A stretch of 64,000 bases of DNA from CAVPGP01 sp963718065 (GTDB lineage Bacteria; Actinomycetota; Thermoleophilia; Gaiellales; Gaiellaceae). Below the pieces are notes generated by a model, which worked only from the letters and a program-made list of their open reading frames with translations, was not told the origin of the DNA and searched no databases. Both the position numbers and the translations under genes were made by a program. Below are positions 18,292 through 28,288 of this stretch, in pieces. The stretch spans positions 62,001 to 126,000 of the forward strand of contig CAVQYE010000014.1 of the NCBI GenBank assembly GCA_963718065.1, given 5' to 3'. How positions within the stretch are numbered: position 1 is the first letter of the stretch; the number at the start of each line of letters is the position of its first letter.

Positions 18292-20439
18292 ATGAAGCAC
18301 CATCAACCGCAGCGAAGCTGGCGGCTGAGGACTCTGTGCGCGCTCGCGCTTGTGTGCGCAGCCGCGTCGGTCGGCGGGACCGGCGCGCGCGCAACCGCCG
18401 GCGCCGCGTGCTCGAGCTCCGCGGACCCGCCGTACAGCGTTCAGCTGACGGCACTCACCGGCGCGGGCGGCGCCGATCTCAAGGTCGCCGTCGTCGCCGA
18501 CGCGGCGTCGCAATGCGCCGCGCCGGAAGCGCTCAAGACGATCCAGCTGAAGACGTTCGACCCCGCGCAGAGGTTCGCGTGGGTACGAAGCATCGAGAAC
18601 GTTCCCGCGCCCGGCGGCGTGGCGAACCTCGACCTCGGGTTGATCCCACGCGACCGGCGCATCGACGCGGAAGTGGTCGTGGAGACAGGATCGCCGAACC
18701 AGACAGTCGTCCTCCGCAGCACGACGAAGACGCTCCTGCGGCCGGATCTGGTCGTCCAGGAGATCACGCCGAAGCAGGCGCTCGTGGGAACGACGTTCAG
18801 CGTCAACGCGGTGATCTCGGAGCGAAACGGCGACGTTGGCGCGAGCGCGGACGTCACGCTGTCCGCAGTGCCGGGAGCCTTCCAGCACGTCGACGTCCCC
18901 CGCGGCGGCAGCACGACGGTCTCCTTCCCGGTCAGCTTCGCCTCAGCGGTTCCCGTCGAGCTGACGGCGGCCGTGAGCGGCGTTGCGCCGACCGAGACCG
19001 ACGTCACGAACAACGCGCTGACCGCGACGGTCGAGATCACGAAGAACCAGCTCGCGCCGTCGGTTCTGCTCGTGCAGAGCCTCGGCGGCTACGGCTTCCA
19101 GTTCAATCAGCACGTCTATGCGCCGATCACGAATCCGCCGCCGGAGACACTGCCCGACCTCGAGTCGAAGGTGAAGGCACTCGGCCCGCAGCTCGTCCGG
19201 ATCTTCTACAACGAGAACTGGGAGGCCAACGCGAACGGCAACTTCCCGGAATGGCAGCAGAATCTCGACTCGTTCCGGCGGACCGTTCAACTCGCGCAGG
19301 ACGCGGGGGCGACGGTCGTGATCGACTATCAGACGATCGCGACCGCGAAGACCAACCCCGTGACCTGGATGACGCGGTTCGCAGCTGTCCTCCAGGATCT
19401 CGTCCAGAACCGCGGTCTCACCAGCGTGCGCTGGGTGACGGTCGCGAACGAGCCGAACTCGACGACTCTCACGCTTGCGCAATACGAGGCGCTCAATCGC
19501 GCGCTCGACGCGCAGCTCGTCGCACGCGGCCTGAGCAGTCAGATCGGGCTGATCGGCGGTGACCTCGTCCAGAACACGGAGGGGACGGCGGGCGGCCACC
19601 GCGCGTGGTTCGACTACATGGTCACGCACATGAACGACGTGTTCGACGCGTGGTCGGAGCACATCTACTGGCGCTACGACCAGACGTGGCGGATGGAGGA
19701 GCGGCTGAAGGACGTCGCTCACCTCGTCCACGACGAGCTCCCCGCAGCCGCGCAGAAGCCGACGCTGCTGATGGAGTACGGCGTTCGCGGCTTCGACACC
19801 TGCGGCACGCAGCCGCTGGTGAAGTTCGCGTACTACGCCGACGCGAACTGCACGCAGCTGCGGCGAATGCCGCTCGCCGGATTCCACAAGCTGTGGTTCA
19901 GCATCAATTCGGCGCAGCTCGGGTTCGACGGCGCCTCCGATTGGGACCTCTACTGGGGGGTCTACGACAGGACGAACCCGCCGAACCAGTCGTTCTGGAC
20001 GATCGGCCCGCCCGAGGAAGGATGGGCGCTGTACCCGTCCTACTACGCACTCCGTCTGTTGCTCCAGACGACGGAACGCGGGTGGCAGGTTCTCGGTGTC
20101 GAGCCATGGACGGCAGACGACGCGGCAGCCCGTTTCGACGAGCTGACACGCGATACGCCAGAGCAGGAGCTGGCGGCGTACCAGGGCCCCGGCGGCCAGC
20201 TCACTCTGATCGGCCTCGACACGAACGGCGGCGCGCTGACGGCGCCGAACGGTGAGTCCTCGTCGTACAGCATCGGCGGGCTGCCGCCGAGCACGACGTT
20301 CACGCTCGCACTCTGGAACGCGACCGGCGACGGCACGAACTCGATCGCCGGCCCGGTCATCACGAATGCTGCAGGCGTCGCGCGGTTCGATGTGCCGCTT
20401 CAGGCGGCCTTCGCCCTGACGACGGTGCCCGTTTCCTGA
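18292..20439 (+). CDS. Secreted glycoside hydrolase-like protein (TIM barrel, clan GH-A type) with CARDB-like domain
   Basis: 715 aa. Signal peptide about residues 1-36 (hydrophobic LCALALVCAAASV, Ala-rich cleavage region). Residues about 145-245 form a CARDB-like beta domain (RPDLVVQEITPKQALVGTTF). From about 255 a (beta/alpha)8 barrel follows: VTVANEPNS gives the N-E-P acid/base signature of clan GH-A and LLMEYGVRG a candidate nucleophile Glu. A C-terminal beta domain closes the protein. Family and substrate cannot be set by eye (GH5- or GH39-like). An AGGGGAGG ribosome site precedes the ATG. A UUCG-capped hairpin follows the stop. Confidence 0.75.
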   Translation: MKHHQPQRSWRLRTLCALALVCAAASVGGTGARATAGAACSSSADPPYSVQLTALTGAGGADLKVAVVADAASQCAAPEALKTIQLKTFDPAQRFAWVRSIENVPAPGGVANLDLGLIPRDRRIDAEVVVETGSPNQTVVLRSTTKTLLRPDLVVQEITPKQALVGTTFSVNAVISERNGDVGASADVTLSAVPGAFQHVDVPRGGSTTVSFPVSFASAVPVELTAAVSGVAPTETDVTNNALTATVEITKNQLAPSVLLVQSLGGYGFQFNQHVYAPITNPPPETLPDLESKVKALGPQLVRIFYNENWEANANGNFPEWQQNLDSFRRTVQLAQDAGATVVIDYQTIATAKTNPVTWMTRFAAVLQDLVQNRGLTSVRWVTVANEPNSTTLTLAQYEALNRALDAQLVARGLSSQIGLIGGDLVQNTEGTAGGHRAWFDYMVTHMNDVFDAWSEHIYWRYDQTWRMEERLKDVAHLVHDELPAAAQKPTLLMEYGVRGFDTCGTQPLVKFAYYADANCTQLRRMPLAGFHKLWFSINSAQLGFDGASDWDLYWGVYDRTNPPNQSFWTIGPPEEGWALYPSYYALRLLLQTTERGWQVLGVEPWTADDAAARFDELTRDTPEQELAAYQGPGGQLTLIGLDTNGGALTAPNGESSSYSIGGLPPSTTFTLALWNATGDGTNSIAGPVITNAAGVARFDVPLQAAFALTTVPVS

Positions 20440-20451
20440 TTCGACTCGACT

Positions 20452-20481
20452 CCCGGCAACCCGCTTCGGCGGGCTGCCGGG
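20452..20481 (+). terminator. Hairpin with UUCG loop after the glycosidase gene
   Basis: Outer stem CCCGGC/GCCGGG and inner stem CCCGC/GCGGG separated by a 2x2 internal loop, capped by TTCG, 12 bases past the stop codon. No T-run. Position and stability suggest a terminator. Confidence 0.65.
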
Positions 20482-20490
20482 CCGTCGAGG

Positions 20491-20658
20491 CTAGGAGGGA
20501 TTGGCGGAATGTCGCTCGTCGTCGGGGTGCGATGCTCGTTCCGAGGCAAGGACGCAGGAAGCTTTCGTAGTGGTGCCTACGGATGCGACCGAGGACGCCG
20601 CATCGGGGCGAGCAGCGCGGCCCGGCGGCACAGTCGCTATTTCGCCAAGCCCTCCTAG
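20491..20658. repeat. 168-bp inverted-end element, copy A
   Basis: It begins CTAGGAGGGATTGGCGGAA and ends with the inverse of CTAGGAGGGCTTGGCGAAA. The internal core CAAGGACGCAGG is followed by hairpin CGTAG-TGGTGC-CTACG. The right CTAG contains the stop codon of the leftward LanC-like gene. Compared with copies B and C it has compensating one-base length changes that would break any reading frame, so it is not protein-coding. Confidence 0.9.
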
Positions 20659-21815
20659 ACGAAGTCGTAGTCGTCGAAGCTGGGCAGCACCGAGTCTCCC
20701 GTGAGGCACAGCGCGAGGTAGAGCGCCGTGCCGGGGTCGCCGGTCCAGAGCGAGTAGCGGCCCCGGCCGACGGTGCGCCGTTCCGCGTCGACCTGCGCTA
20801 CGGCGTGCATCGCGAACGACCGGGCGCGATCGAGCCAGAGCTCATCCTGTGTGCGCTGGAAGAGCTTCAGGAACGCCAGGCCGTTGCCCGCGGTGCCGTG
20901 GCAGAGATTCGCTCCCTTGGCGAGCGGGCCGGCCCGCCAGACGAGTTCACCGCCCGCGAGCAGCAACCGCTCGTGCTCGTCGTCGCCCGGTGCGATCGCG
21001 GCGAGGCTGGCGACCATCCCGGGCGCGCCGTGACACCACTGGACGCGAATCGTCCCGTCACGGTGGTGGACGAGGTCGTCGTCGGTCGCCGGCGGCCAGT
21101 TTGCGACGCCTTCCTCTTCGATCGCGTAACGCTTGAACGTCTCGCTCGCCCGCCGGTGCAGCTCGTCGTCGGCTTCGTGCGCGAGCGCTACGACGCAGCC
21201 GGCAAAGCCGTGCGCCGGGCCGAGATACTGCGGGGTGCTGCCGTAGATCGCCTGCGTCCAGAGGCCGTCCGGCTCCCACGAGGCCCGAAGACGATCCGCG
21301 CTCTCGCGCCAGAGATCGGGCCGCTCGAGAGCGCGAGCGGCGAGCATCGTGCCCGGGCTGCCCCACATGAACTCGTTGTGAGAATCGCCCGCGTTGGCCG
21401 CGATCAGCTCCACGATCCGCTCCGCCGACTGCGGCGAGGGCGCGAGCCGGTGAAGCGCGAGCAGGATCCCGGTCTCGCCCATCCAGTAGCTCGGCGGATG
21501 CGCCCACTCTTCGAACTCCGGCTCCGCGCGGTAGCTCTCGACGAGGCGCTCGAGCACCGGCACGAAGTCGAGCGACGAATCAACGAGGCCCCGCCGGGCG
21601 AGCAGGTCGAGCGCAAAGATCACTCCCGCTGATCCCAGGTAGACGGTCGCGAACGGGCCGTCGTCCTCGCCGTCGCGCGGGTGCACCGGCCAGTACCCGG
21701 ACGGGCCGAGCGACGTCTCGCAGTCGCGGACGATCTCACGGATGGCCGAGAGCGCCGCCTCGGGATCCCACGGACGCTGGATCAGCTCCTCGTGCGACTC
21801 GGGCGTGTAGAGCAT
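20655..21815 (-). CDS. Stand-alone LanC-like protein (lanthionine synthetase C family)
   Basis: 386 aa, an alpha/alpha-barrel of the LanC family. Zinc ligands are present: Cys in VQWCHGAPG (about residue 270) and Cys-His in NLCHGTAGN (about 317). The repeated G-x-x-G barrel motifs GSAGVIFALDLL, GETGILLALHRL and GFAGCVVALAHE are also present. LanC proteins add Cys thiols to dehydrated residues. There is no dehydratase, precursor peptide or transporter nearby, so a classical lantibiotic role is not supported, and a LanC-like thiol-addition or glutathione-type role is possible. The stop codon lies inside repeat copy A. Confidence 0.85.
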   Translation of the reverse strand: MLYTPESHEELIQRPWDPEAALSAIREIVRDCETSLGPSGYWPVHPRDGEDDGPFATVYLGSAGVIFALDLLARRGLVDSSLDFVPVLERLVESYRAEPEFEEWAHPPSYWMGETGILLALHRLAPSPQSAERIVELIAANAGDSHNEFMWGSPGTMLAARALERPDLWRESADRLRASWEPDGLWTQAIYGSTPQYLGPAHGFAGCVVALAHEADDELHRRASETFKRYAIEEEGVANWPPATDDDLVHHRDGTIRVQWCHGAPGMVASLAAIAPGDDEHERLLLAGGELVWRAGPLAKGANLCHGTAGNGLAFLKLFQRTQDELWLDRARSFAMHAVAQVDAERRTVGRGRYSLWTGDPGTALYLALCLTGDSVLPSFDDYDFV

Positions 21816-21861
21816 CCGCGTATCAATACAGACAGGGCACGCACCACGGCGCCCTGTCGCG

Positions 21862-24800
21862 CTACGGACCGGCGATCGCCAGCTCGTCGAGCTGCGCGCG
21901 CGTCTGTCCGGCCGACACCACGTCGCCCTTGAGCTCGGCGAGACGAAGCGCCTCTTCGAGGGCCGAGACGGCGTCTGAACGACGTCCGGCCAGGAGCAGG
22001 ACGTCGCCAAGGACACGGAACGAGATCGCCTGGAGGAACAGGAGATCCGTCGGCTCCAAGAGGGCGATGCTCTCGCGAGCGAGCCGCTCGGCCTCGGCCG
22101 AGTTGCCCTCATGGGCGAGCACCCTGGCCCGGACATTGCGCCACCCCACATTCGCTTCGACGTCGTCCGGCGCCGACACGCGTTCACCGGCCTCGGCCAG
22201 CTTCAGCGCCTCCTCGTGCCGGCCCTGCACGCGCACGACCTCGGCGAGCAGGGTGACGACGTTCGACAGGAATCCGGTCTCTCCCAGGCGGTCGAGCGCC
22301 TCGTACCCCTCGCGGAGCTCTCGTTCCGCCGCCGCCGGGTCGCCGGCGAGCAGCTCGATCATCCCGGAGAGCATCGAGTTTCCCGCCCAGCTGAGCGCCA
22401 GGCCAAGCTCGAGGTGTCTCGCCCGACTGGCCGCGATCTCGCTGCGCGCCTCGTCGAATCGCCCCTGCATCGCCTTCAGCTGTGCCCCGCAAGCGAGCGC
22501 CGTCGACGTCACCTCCGCCCCCCACTCCGGGTGTCGGCGCATCTCCTCGAAGCGGACGATGCCGTCTGCTGCCGGCAGTGGCCCGACCAGGATCGCCCAG
22601 ATCAGCCAGGTCAGAGCATCACGCCGCTCGGCACGAGCGCCCGCGCGCTCCGCAAAGTCGACCGCACGCGTCAGCGCATCGGTCGCCGCCTCGCCGCGCC
22701 CGGTCCAGATCCGCGCCTTCCCGATCTCGATCCAGGCGCGCGCGAGCCCCACGTTGTCACCGACGCGCTCGAGCACCCCGATCAGACGCTTGACCTCGGA
22801 GCGTCCGAAATCGTGCGCCGGGTCCGTCTGGGCCTGCAGGGACACTCGCACGAGCAGCGCACGGGCCTCGACGCGCTCGTCGCCGGCCCCCCTGGCCGTC
22901 TCGATTGCCTCCTCCACGATCGGGTCCGCCCGCGCCAGCTCTCCGATGCTGATCAGCGCCGCGGCGAGCTCGGGCAGCGCGGAAAGCCGCTCCGGAGAAT
23001 CCGCGGGCAGGAGCGCGCAGGCCCGTTCGAGCAGGTTGGCCGCCGCCGGCACGTCCTCGCGCGCCGTGATCGCCCGATATCCGGACGCGAGCAACCGCGT
23101 CGCGGCACGGTCCCCGAGCTCGCGCCCGCGCCGGTCGAGCGGGCCGAGCTCGGCCAGGTAACGGTGCGCCTGCTCGAGGTGGTAGCCGAGGAGCTCCTCG
23201 TACTCGGCGGCTCGCTCGCCCGCCTGTTGCTCGAGCCAGTCTGCATAGCGCTCGTGCAGCTCCGCCCGCCGTTCCTTCGGCATCGCGTCATAGGCGGCAT
23301 CGCGGAACAACAAATGGCGGAAGCGGAACGCGACCTCGCCGGCAAACGAGGCGCCCGCCGGCCGTACGAGCTCCTTCCGCACCAGGCTCTGCAGGCGCTC
23401 GGAGACCTCCGGCCGGATCGTCTCGGGCGCGAGCGTCGTCACTGCACCGAGGTGGAAGAGCTTGCCTTCGACGGCGGCGCACTCGAGCACGATCCGCTCC
23501 TCCGCAGCGAGCCTGTCGAGCCGCGCGGCGAGCAACGCCTGAATCGTCGGCGGCACGGGCACCGTCTCGAGGTCCCGGGTGGCCTCCCAGGCGCCGTTCC
23601 GCCGTTCGAGCGAGCCGTCGTCGATCAGCATCGCGAGGAGCTCCTCGACGAAAAGCGGAACGCCCTCGGCGGCCTCGAGCACACGAGCCTCCAGAGTGGC
23701 CGGAAGGGTCGCCTTTCCGAGCAGGTTCGCGATCAGCGCCTCGCAGTCGCCGTCGGAGAGGGGCTCGAGCAGCACCGAAGCCGCGTTCAGCTTCCCGCCG
23801 GACCAGCCAAGGCGGACATCGAGCAGCTCCGGCCGCGCCATGCACAGGATCAAGATCGGCGCGTCCCGTGACCAGTCCGCCAGGTGCTCGACGAGGTCGA
23901 GGAAGGTCGGCTCGGCCCAATTCAGATCGTCGACCACGAACACCACCGGCCGGCGCCGTGCCAGCGTCTCGAGCAGCTTCCGGACCGCCCAGAAGCCCTC
24001 CTCGCTGGTCGCCTGGCCCGGCGCGAGCCCGATCAGCTCGGCGACGCGACTCGCGATCAGCTGCGCCTCGTCGTCATCCTCGACGAGCGCGGCCAGCCTG
24101 GCTCGAGCCTGCTCAGCCGGCTCCGAGTCACCGAGTGAGGCAGCTTCCTTGAGCGCCTCCGCCAACGGCCAGAACGTGATGCCCTCACCGTAGGAGAGGC
24201 AGCGTCCGGCGAGAACCTGCGCCTCCTCCCCCAGCGACGCGAGGAACTCGCCCACGAGCCGCGACTTGCCGACGCCCGCGCCGCCGAGCACGGTGAAGAG
24301 CTGGCACGAGTCGTCGGCGACCGCGTTGCCGAATGCCTGTCGGAGCTGCGCGAGGTGGCGCTCTCGCCCGACCATCGGTGCGTCAAGGCGCCGCCGCCGC
24401 CCGCGCTCTGCTGGATGGACGGCGAGGAGGCGGTAAGCGGTTACCGGTAGCGCCTTCCCCTTTGCTTCGACGGGCGGCGCCCGCTCGGCCGCCACAGCGT
24501 CGCGGACCAGCCCGAACGTCTGCTCCCCGATCAGGATCTCGCCGGCCGAAGCCGCCTGCTCGAGGCGGGCCGCGGTGTTGACGGCGTCGCCGGTCGCGAA
24601 CGACTGGCCCTGCCCACCGTCGCCGACGACCACCTCACCCGTGTTGACACCGATCCGGACGGCGATCGTGACGCCCTGCTCCCGCTCCAGCTGCTCGTTC
24701 AGCGTCGCGAGAGCCTCCTCCATCTCGACCGCCGCGCGCACCGCACGCAACGCGTCGTCCTCGTGCATGACCGGGTGGCCGAAGACCGCCATCACGGCAT

Positions 24801-25062
24801 CGCCGATGAACTTCTCGACGGTCCCGCCGTGGCGTACGAGCACGGTCTCCATCTCCTCGAAGTACCGGCTCATCAGCCGGCGCAAGCTCTCCGGATCGAG
24901 CCGCTCGCCGAGCGCGGTCGACCCCGCGACATCCGAGAAGACCACGGTGACGACCTTCCGAAGCTCCCGTGCCGGCTCCGGCGCGCCCAGTGGGGCGGCG
25001 CAGCTCCCGCAGAAGCGAAAACCGTCAGGATTCTCGGCGCCGCAACTCGAACAGACCGGCAC
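21862..25062 (-). CDS. Zinc-ribbon, adenylate/guanylate cyclase, AAA ATPase and TPR regulator
   Basis: 1,066 aa, intact. N-terminal zinc ribbon with two C-x2-C pairs (CSSCGAENPDGFRFCGSC). Class III nucleotide cyclase domain at about 35-215: VVFSDVAGSTALGERLD, EKFIGDAVMAVFG, IRIGVNTGEVVVGD-like, GDAVNTAARLEQAA. ATPase domain with Walker A LGGAGVGKSRL (about 265) and Walker B PVVFVVDDLNWAEP (about 375). The remainder is TPR-like helical repeats. These proteins are signal-integrating regulators, and whether cyclase activity remains is unknown. It starts at GTG with TAGACT six bases before, and is divergent from pfkA. Confidence 0.88.
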   Translation of the reverse strand: MPVCSSCGAENPDGFRFCGSCAAPLGAPEPARELRKVVTVVFSDVAGSTALGERLDPESLRRLMSRYFEEMETVLVRHGGTVEKFIGDAVMAVFGHPVMHEDDALRAVRAAVEMEEALATLNEQLEREQGVTIAVRIGVNTGEVVVGDGGQGQSFATGDAVNTAARLEQAASAGEILIGEQTFGLVRDAVAAERAPPVEAKGKALPVTAYRLLAVHPAERGRRRRLDAPMVGRERHLAQLRQAFGNAVADDSCQLFTVLGGAGVGKSRLVGEFLASLGEEAQVLAGRCLSYGEGITFWPLAEALKEAASLGDSEPAEQARARLAALVEDDDEAQLIASRVAELIGLAPGQATSEEGFWAVRKLLETLARRRPVVFVVDDLNWAEPTFLDLVEHLADWSRDAPILILCMARPELLDVRLGWSGGKLNAASVLLEPLSDGDCEALIANLLGKATLPATLEARVLEAAEGVPLFVEELLAMLIDDGSLERRNGAWEATRDLETVPVPPTIQALLAARLDRLAAEERIVLECAAVEGKLFHLGAVTTLAPETIRPEVSERLQSLVRKELVRPAGASFAGEVAFRFRHLLFRDAAYDAMPKERRAELHERYADWLEQQAGERAAEYEELLGYHLEQAHRYLAELGPLDRRGRELGDRAATRLLASGYRAITAREDVPAAANLLERACALLPADSPERLSALPELAAALISIGELARADPIVEEAIETARGAGDERVEARALLVRVSLQAQTDPAHDFGRSEVKRLIGVLERVGDNVGLARAWIEIGKARIWTGRGEAATDALTRAVDFAERAGARAERRDALTWLIWAILVGPLPAADGIVRFEEMRRHPEWGAEVTSTALACGAQLKAMQGRFDEARSEIAASRARHLELGLALSWAGNSMLSGMIELLAGDPAAAERELREGYEALDRLGETGFLSNVVTLLAEVVRVQGRHEEALKLAEAGERVSAPDDVEANVGWRNVRARVLAHEGNSAEAERLARESIALLEPTDLLFLQAISFRVLGDVLLLAGRRSDAVSALEEALRLAELKGDVVSAGQTRAQLDELAIAGP

Positions 25063-25068
25063 AACGTG

Positions 25069-25074
25069 AGTCTA
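25069..25074 (-). promoter_or_regulatory. Candidate -10 box for the cyclase/ATPase gene (TAGACT, leaderless)
   Basis: TAGACT, six bases, GTG start. No Shine-Dalgarno sequence. It supports the chosen start. Confidence 0.5.
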
Positions 25075-25143
25075 GGACGGCACCGGCTCGTTGTGGCGCC
25101 GGCTTACGTGCAGAACCCGCCGCCCCCGCGGAACAGGCCTCTC

Positions 25144-25149
25144 TAGACT
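25144..25149 (+). promoter_or_regulatory. Candidate -10 box for pfkA (TAGACT)
   Basis: TAGACT eight bases before the pfkA ATG with no Shine-Dalgarno sequence. The 69 bases between this box and the divergent one at 25069 would hold both -35 regions. Confidence 0.5.
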
Positions 25150-25157
25150 CCGCCTCG

Positions 25158-26199
25158 ATGAAGATCGGGATCCTCACCGGCGGCGGCGACTGTCCAGGGC
25201 TGAACGCAGTCATCCGTGCGGTCACTCGGCAGGCGGTCGACCACGGGCACGAGGTCATCGGGGTGCGCGAGGGCTGGAAGGGGCTCGTCGACGGGATCTT
25301 CGAGCCGCTCGGGACGCGCGAGATCTCGGGGATCCTCCCGCGCGGCGGCACGATCATCGGCACGTCGCGCACCAACCCGTACAAGCAGCGAGGGCGCGGT
25401 CGAGAAGGTGCTCGCCAACTTCAAGGACGCCGGCCTGGGCGCGCTCGTCGCGATCGGCGGCGAGGACACGCTCGGCGTCGCGGCGCGACTGCACCGCGAG
25501 TACGACTTCCCGGTCGTGGGCGTGCCGAAGACGATCGACAACGACCTCTCGGGCACCGACTACACGTTCGGCTTCGACACCGCGGTCTCGGTCTGCACCG
25601 AGGCGATCGACCGCCTGCACACGACCGCGGAGTCGCACAACCGGGTGATGGTGGTCGAGGTGATGGGCCGCCATGTCGGCTGGATCGCCGTCATGAGCGG
25701 CATCGCCGGCGGCGCCGACGTGATCCTGATCCCGGAGCGCCGCGTCACCGTCGAGGAGGCCTGCGCCGAGCTGCAGAAGCGGCACGGCCGCGGCAAGACG
25801 TTCTCGATCGTCGTCGTCTCCGAGGGCTACGAGCTCACATTCGACTCCGGCGATCAGCGCGCAGTGACCCAGGACGAGTCACTGGACGCATTCGGGCACG
25901 TGAAGCTCGGCGGTGTCGGCGACGCGCTCGGCCGCGAGATCGAGGAGCGCACCGGCTACGAGACGCGCGTCACCGTGCTCGGTCACGTGCAGCGCGGTGG
26001 CACCCCCACCGCGCGCGACCGCGTGCTCGCGACGCGCTACGGCCTGAAGGCGGCCGAGCTCGTCGAGGCGGGTATCTGGGGCCGCATGGCCGCACTCCAC
26101 GGCGACGACGTCGTCGACGTCTCGCTCGAGGAGGCGACAGCCGAGCTGAAGACGGTGCCCGACGACTGGTACGCGGTCGCGAAGGCGTTCTTCGGCTAG
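25158..26199 (+). CDS. pfkA: Phosphofructokinase, pyrophosphate-type by active-site residues (one frameshift here)
   Basis: About 346 aa. It converts fructose-6-phosphate to fructose-1,6-bisphosphate. Donor site GILTGGGDCPGLNAV. The motif GGED, where ATP enzymes have GGDG, places Asp at the position equivalent to E. coli Gly104. PKTIDND places Lys at the position equivalent to Gly124. This Asp/Lys pair is the known signature of PPi-dependent PFK. Substrate motifs EVMGRHVG and LGHVQRGGTP are intact. One extra base near 25388 splits the frame, and removing it gives NPYKHEGAVEKV. The TAG stop lies in the left end of repeat copy B. Confidence 0.92.
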
Positions 26200-26363
26200 G
26201 AGGGTTTGGCGGAATTCGCTCGTCGCCGGGGTGCGATGCTCGTTCCGAGGCAAGGACGCAGGGAGCGTTCGTAGCGGAGCCCTACGGGCGCGACCGAGGA
26301 CGCCGCATCGGGGCGAGCAGCGCAGCCCGGCGACACAGTCGCTATTTCGTCAAACCCTCCTAG
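26196..26363. repeat. 168-bp inverted-end element, copy B
   Basis: CTAGGAGGGTTTGGCGGAA at the left and the inverse of CTAGGAGGGTTTGACGAAA at the right. The left CTAG holds the pfkA stop (26197-26199) and the right CTAG holds the stop of the convergent glycosyltransferase gene (26360-26362). The element fills the whole space between the two convergent genes. Internal hairpin CGTAG-CGGAGCC-CTACG. Confidence 0.93.
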
Positions 26364-28288
26364 CGCCGACGGAGCAACGTCCAGCCGTTGTCCGGGAAGT
26401 AGGAGACGCCCTCCCAGGCGTCGGTCTTGCCGATCCCGATCGTGCCGTTGACGAGGATCCAGTCGGACCGCGTCCTGTCGGCGTAGCGCAGCAGCCACTG
26501 GAACTTCGGCCAGCCGATGTCCGACGGGTGGATCGTCGTCACGTGGCGCTTCAGCTTCGGCCCGTAGAACGCATAGATGAAGTCGTTCTCGCCGACGACG
26601 GCCAGCACGCGCGCGTCCTCCGGGATCGCGAGGTCGACCGTCGTCAGCGTCTGCTTCATCACCGGCAGGCGCAGCGAGATCGCGTCGGCGCGGAGAGCTT
26701 CCAGACCGGCGTCGTACCGTCGCGGCCCGAGGGCTTCACCGAGTCATGGGCTAGCGCCAGGTAGAGCGTCGCCACGCCGAGCACGGTCGCCAGGATCGCG
26801 AACAGCCGGTAGCGGTAGCCGAGCGCCACGAGCGGCATCACCAGCACCGCGGGCGTCAGCATGAAGCGGCCGATCCACTCGTTCCAGCGGTACGCCAGCG
26901 CGATGCCGAGGATGTAGAGCGGCAGTGCCAGGGCGATCACGGCGTACTTCCAGCTCAGCCGCCGGAAGCCCGGCGAGAACGAGCACGACGAGCACGAGCG
27001 GCACCAGGAGCAGGAATCCGAGCGGGCCGAAGTACGAGTTGTCCTCCTCGGCGAACGTGTTGACGGCGAACGTGAACGTCGTCAGCGACGACTCGGGCGG
27101 GTTGATCGGAATGTGCAGGCGGTCGAACGTCCACTTCGACGCGCCGGTGTACCAATTCATGGCCGTCGTTCGCCAGCCCTTTGGCGGCGCGTGCGGGTCG
27201 TAGGCGGGGTAGAAGCCCGAGATGTCGACGAGCTTGTTCGTGACCCGTGCCGCGGTCGAGACCGTGCCGCCGAAGGTCCGTTTCGGCTGCAGGTACGTCG
27301 CCTCGGGCGCGTCGCCGAGAGGCTTCCCCGTCTCGACCAGGTTCAGGCCGAAGCCGTAGAAGCCGATCGCGAGGAAGGCGACGACGCTCGCGAGCCCGAT
27401 GCGGAGCACGTGGCGCGCGCCGCCGAACGTGAACGCGATCAGGACGATCGCCGGCAGTGCGAGCGCCACGGTCAGCTTCGTGCCAAGCGCCGCCCCGATC
27501 GCGATGCCCGCGAGCGCGACATCCTCTCGCCGCTTGCCCATCGCGAAGTAGGCGGCCGCGCCGGCATACGAGGCGACGACAAGATCGTTCTGCGTCGTCA
27601 TCGACTCGAGCACGAACTCCGTCAGGGTCAGCGTCAGCAGTCCGGCGAAGGCCGCGGGCGCGCGATCTGCGCCGAGGCGGCGCGCGATCCCGTAGACGGC
27701 GAAGAGCGACGCCACGCCGGCCAGCCATTGCGGCAGCTCGGCGAGCAGGTCGTTGTGGGCCAGCGCGAAGACGTAGAGGATCAGCATCTCCGCGTTCGGC
27801 TGGAAGGCGTTCATCCGCTCGGTCGCGGCGTTCGGGATGTACTCGACCGCGTGCCGCTGGAACCATTCGACCGCGCGCGGCAGGTGGTACGTCATCGAGT
27901 CCCACGTGTTCGGCGGCGACGTGAAGACGATGAAGAGCTCGTAGAGGAGCCCGATCGTCACGAGCGCTGCGAACACCGCGACGAGCCGGTCGTCCCGGAG
28001 AAAGCCGAGTTGCGGTCGCGGCGGTCGCGGCGAGCCGGCCCGGCGCCAGAGGGCGACCGCGCCGGCGAGGAGCAGCGCCTCCAGCACGAGATAGGTCGAG
28101 CCGCGCACGAGATGGACGAGCGAGAGCAGCTGCGTCAGCAGCAGCACCTCGGCACAGGCGAGCACGTAAGTCGCGAGCAGGAACCACGCGGGGCCGTCCG
28201 GACGGAGGGCGAGCGCGACGAGCCCCGCCGTCGCCGCGACGACGCCGAGGCCGAGCAGCAGCACGAGGAGGCCGAGCGCGAAGGTCAC
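26360..28288 (-). CDS. Membrane glycosyltransferase, GT39/ArnT-like (frameshifted here)
   Basis: About 640 aa, many membrane segments. The N-terminal half has a pattern typical of GT-C enzymes: the first extracellular loop is SPPNTWDSMTYHLPRAVEWF (Asp before the Tyr-His), then helices around TQNDLVVASYAGAAAYF and IGAALGTKLTVALALP. The C-terminal soluble portion ends DNGWTLLRRR. Frame breaks near 26965 and 26715 are each fixed by deleting one base. It probably transfers sugar from a polyprenyl-phosphate donor outside the membrane; the acceptor is unknown. GTG start overlaps the DyP-like gene as GTGA. The stop codon is in repeat copy B. Confidence 0.75.

Noticed and set aside
26217..26363. Short open frames within the 168-bp element that look conserved between copies
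   Set aside because: One-base length differences between copies shift the frames, so the similarity is at the DNA level only.
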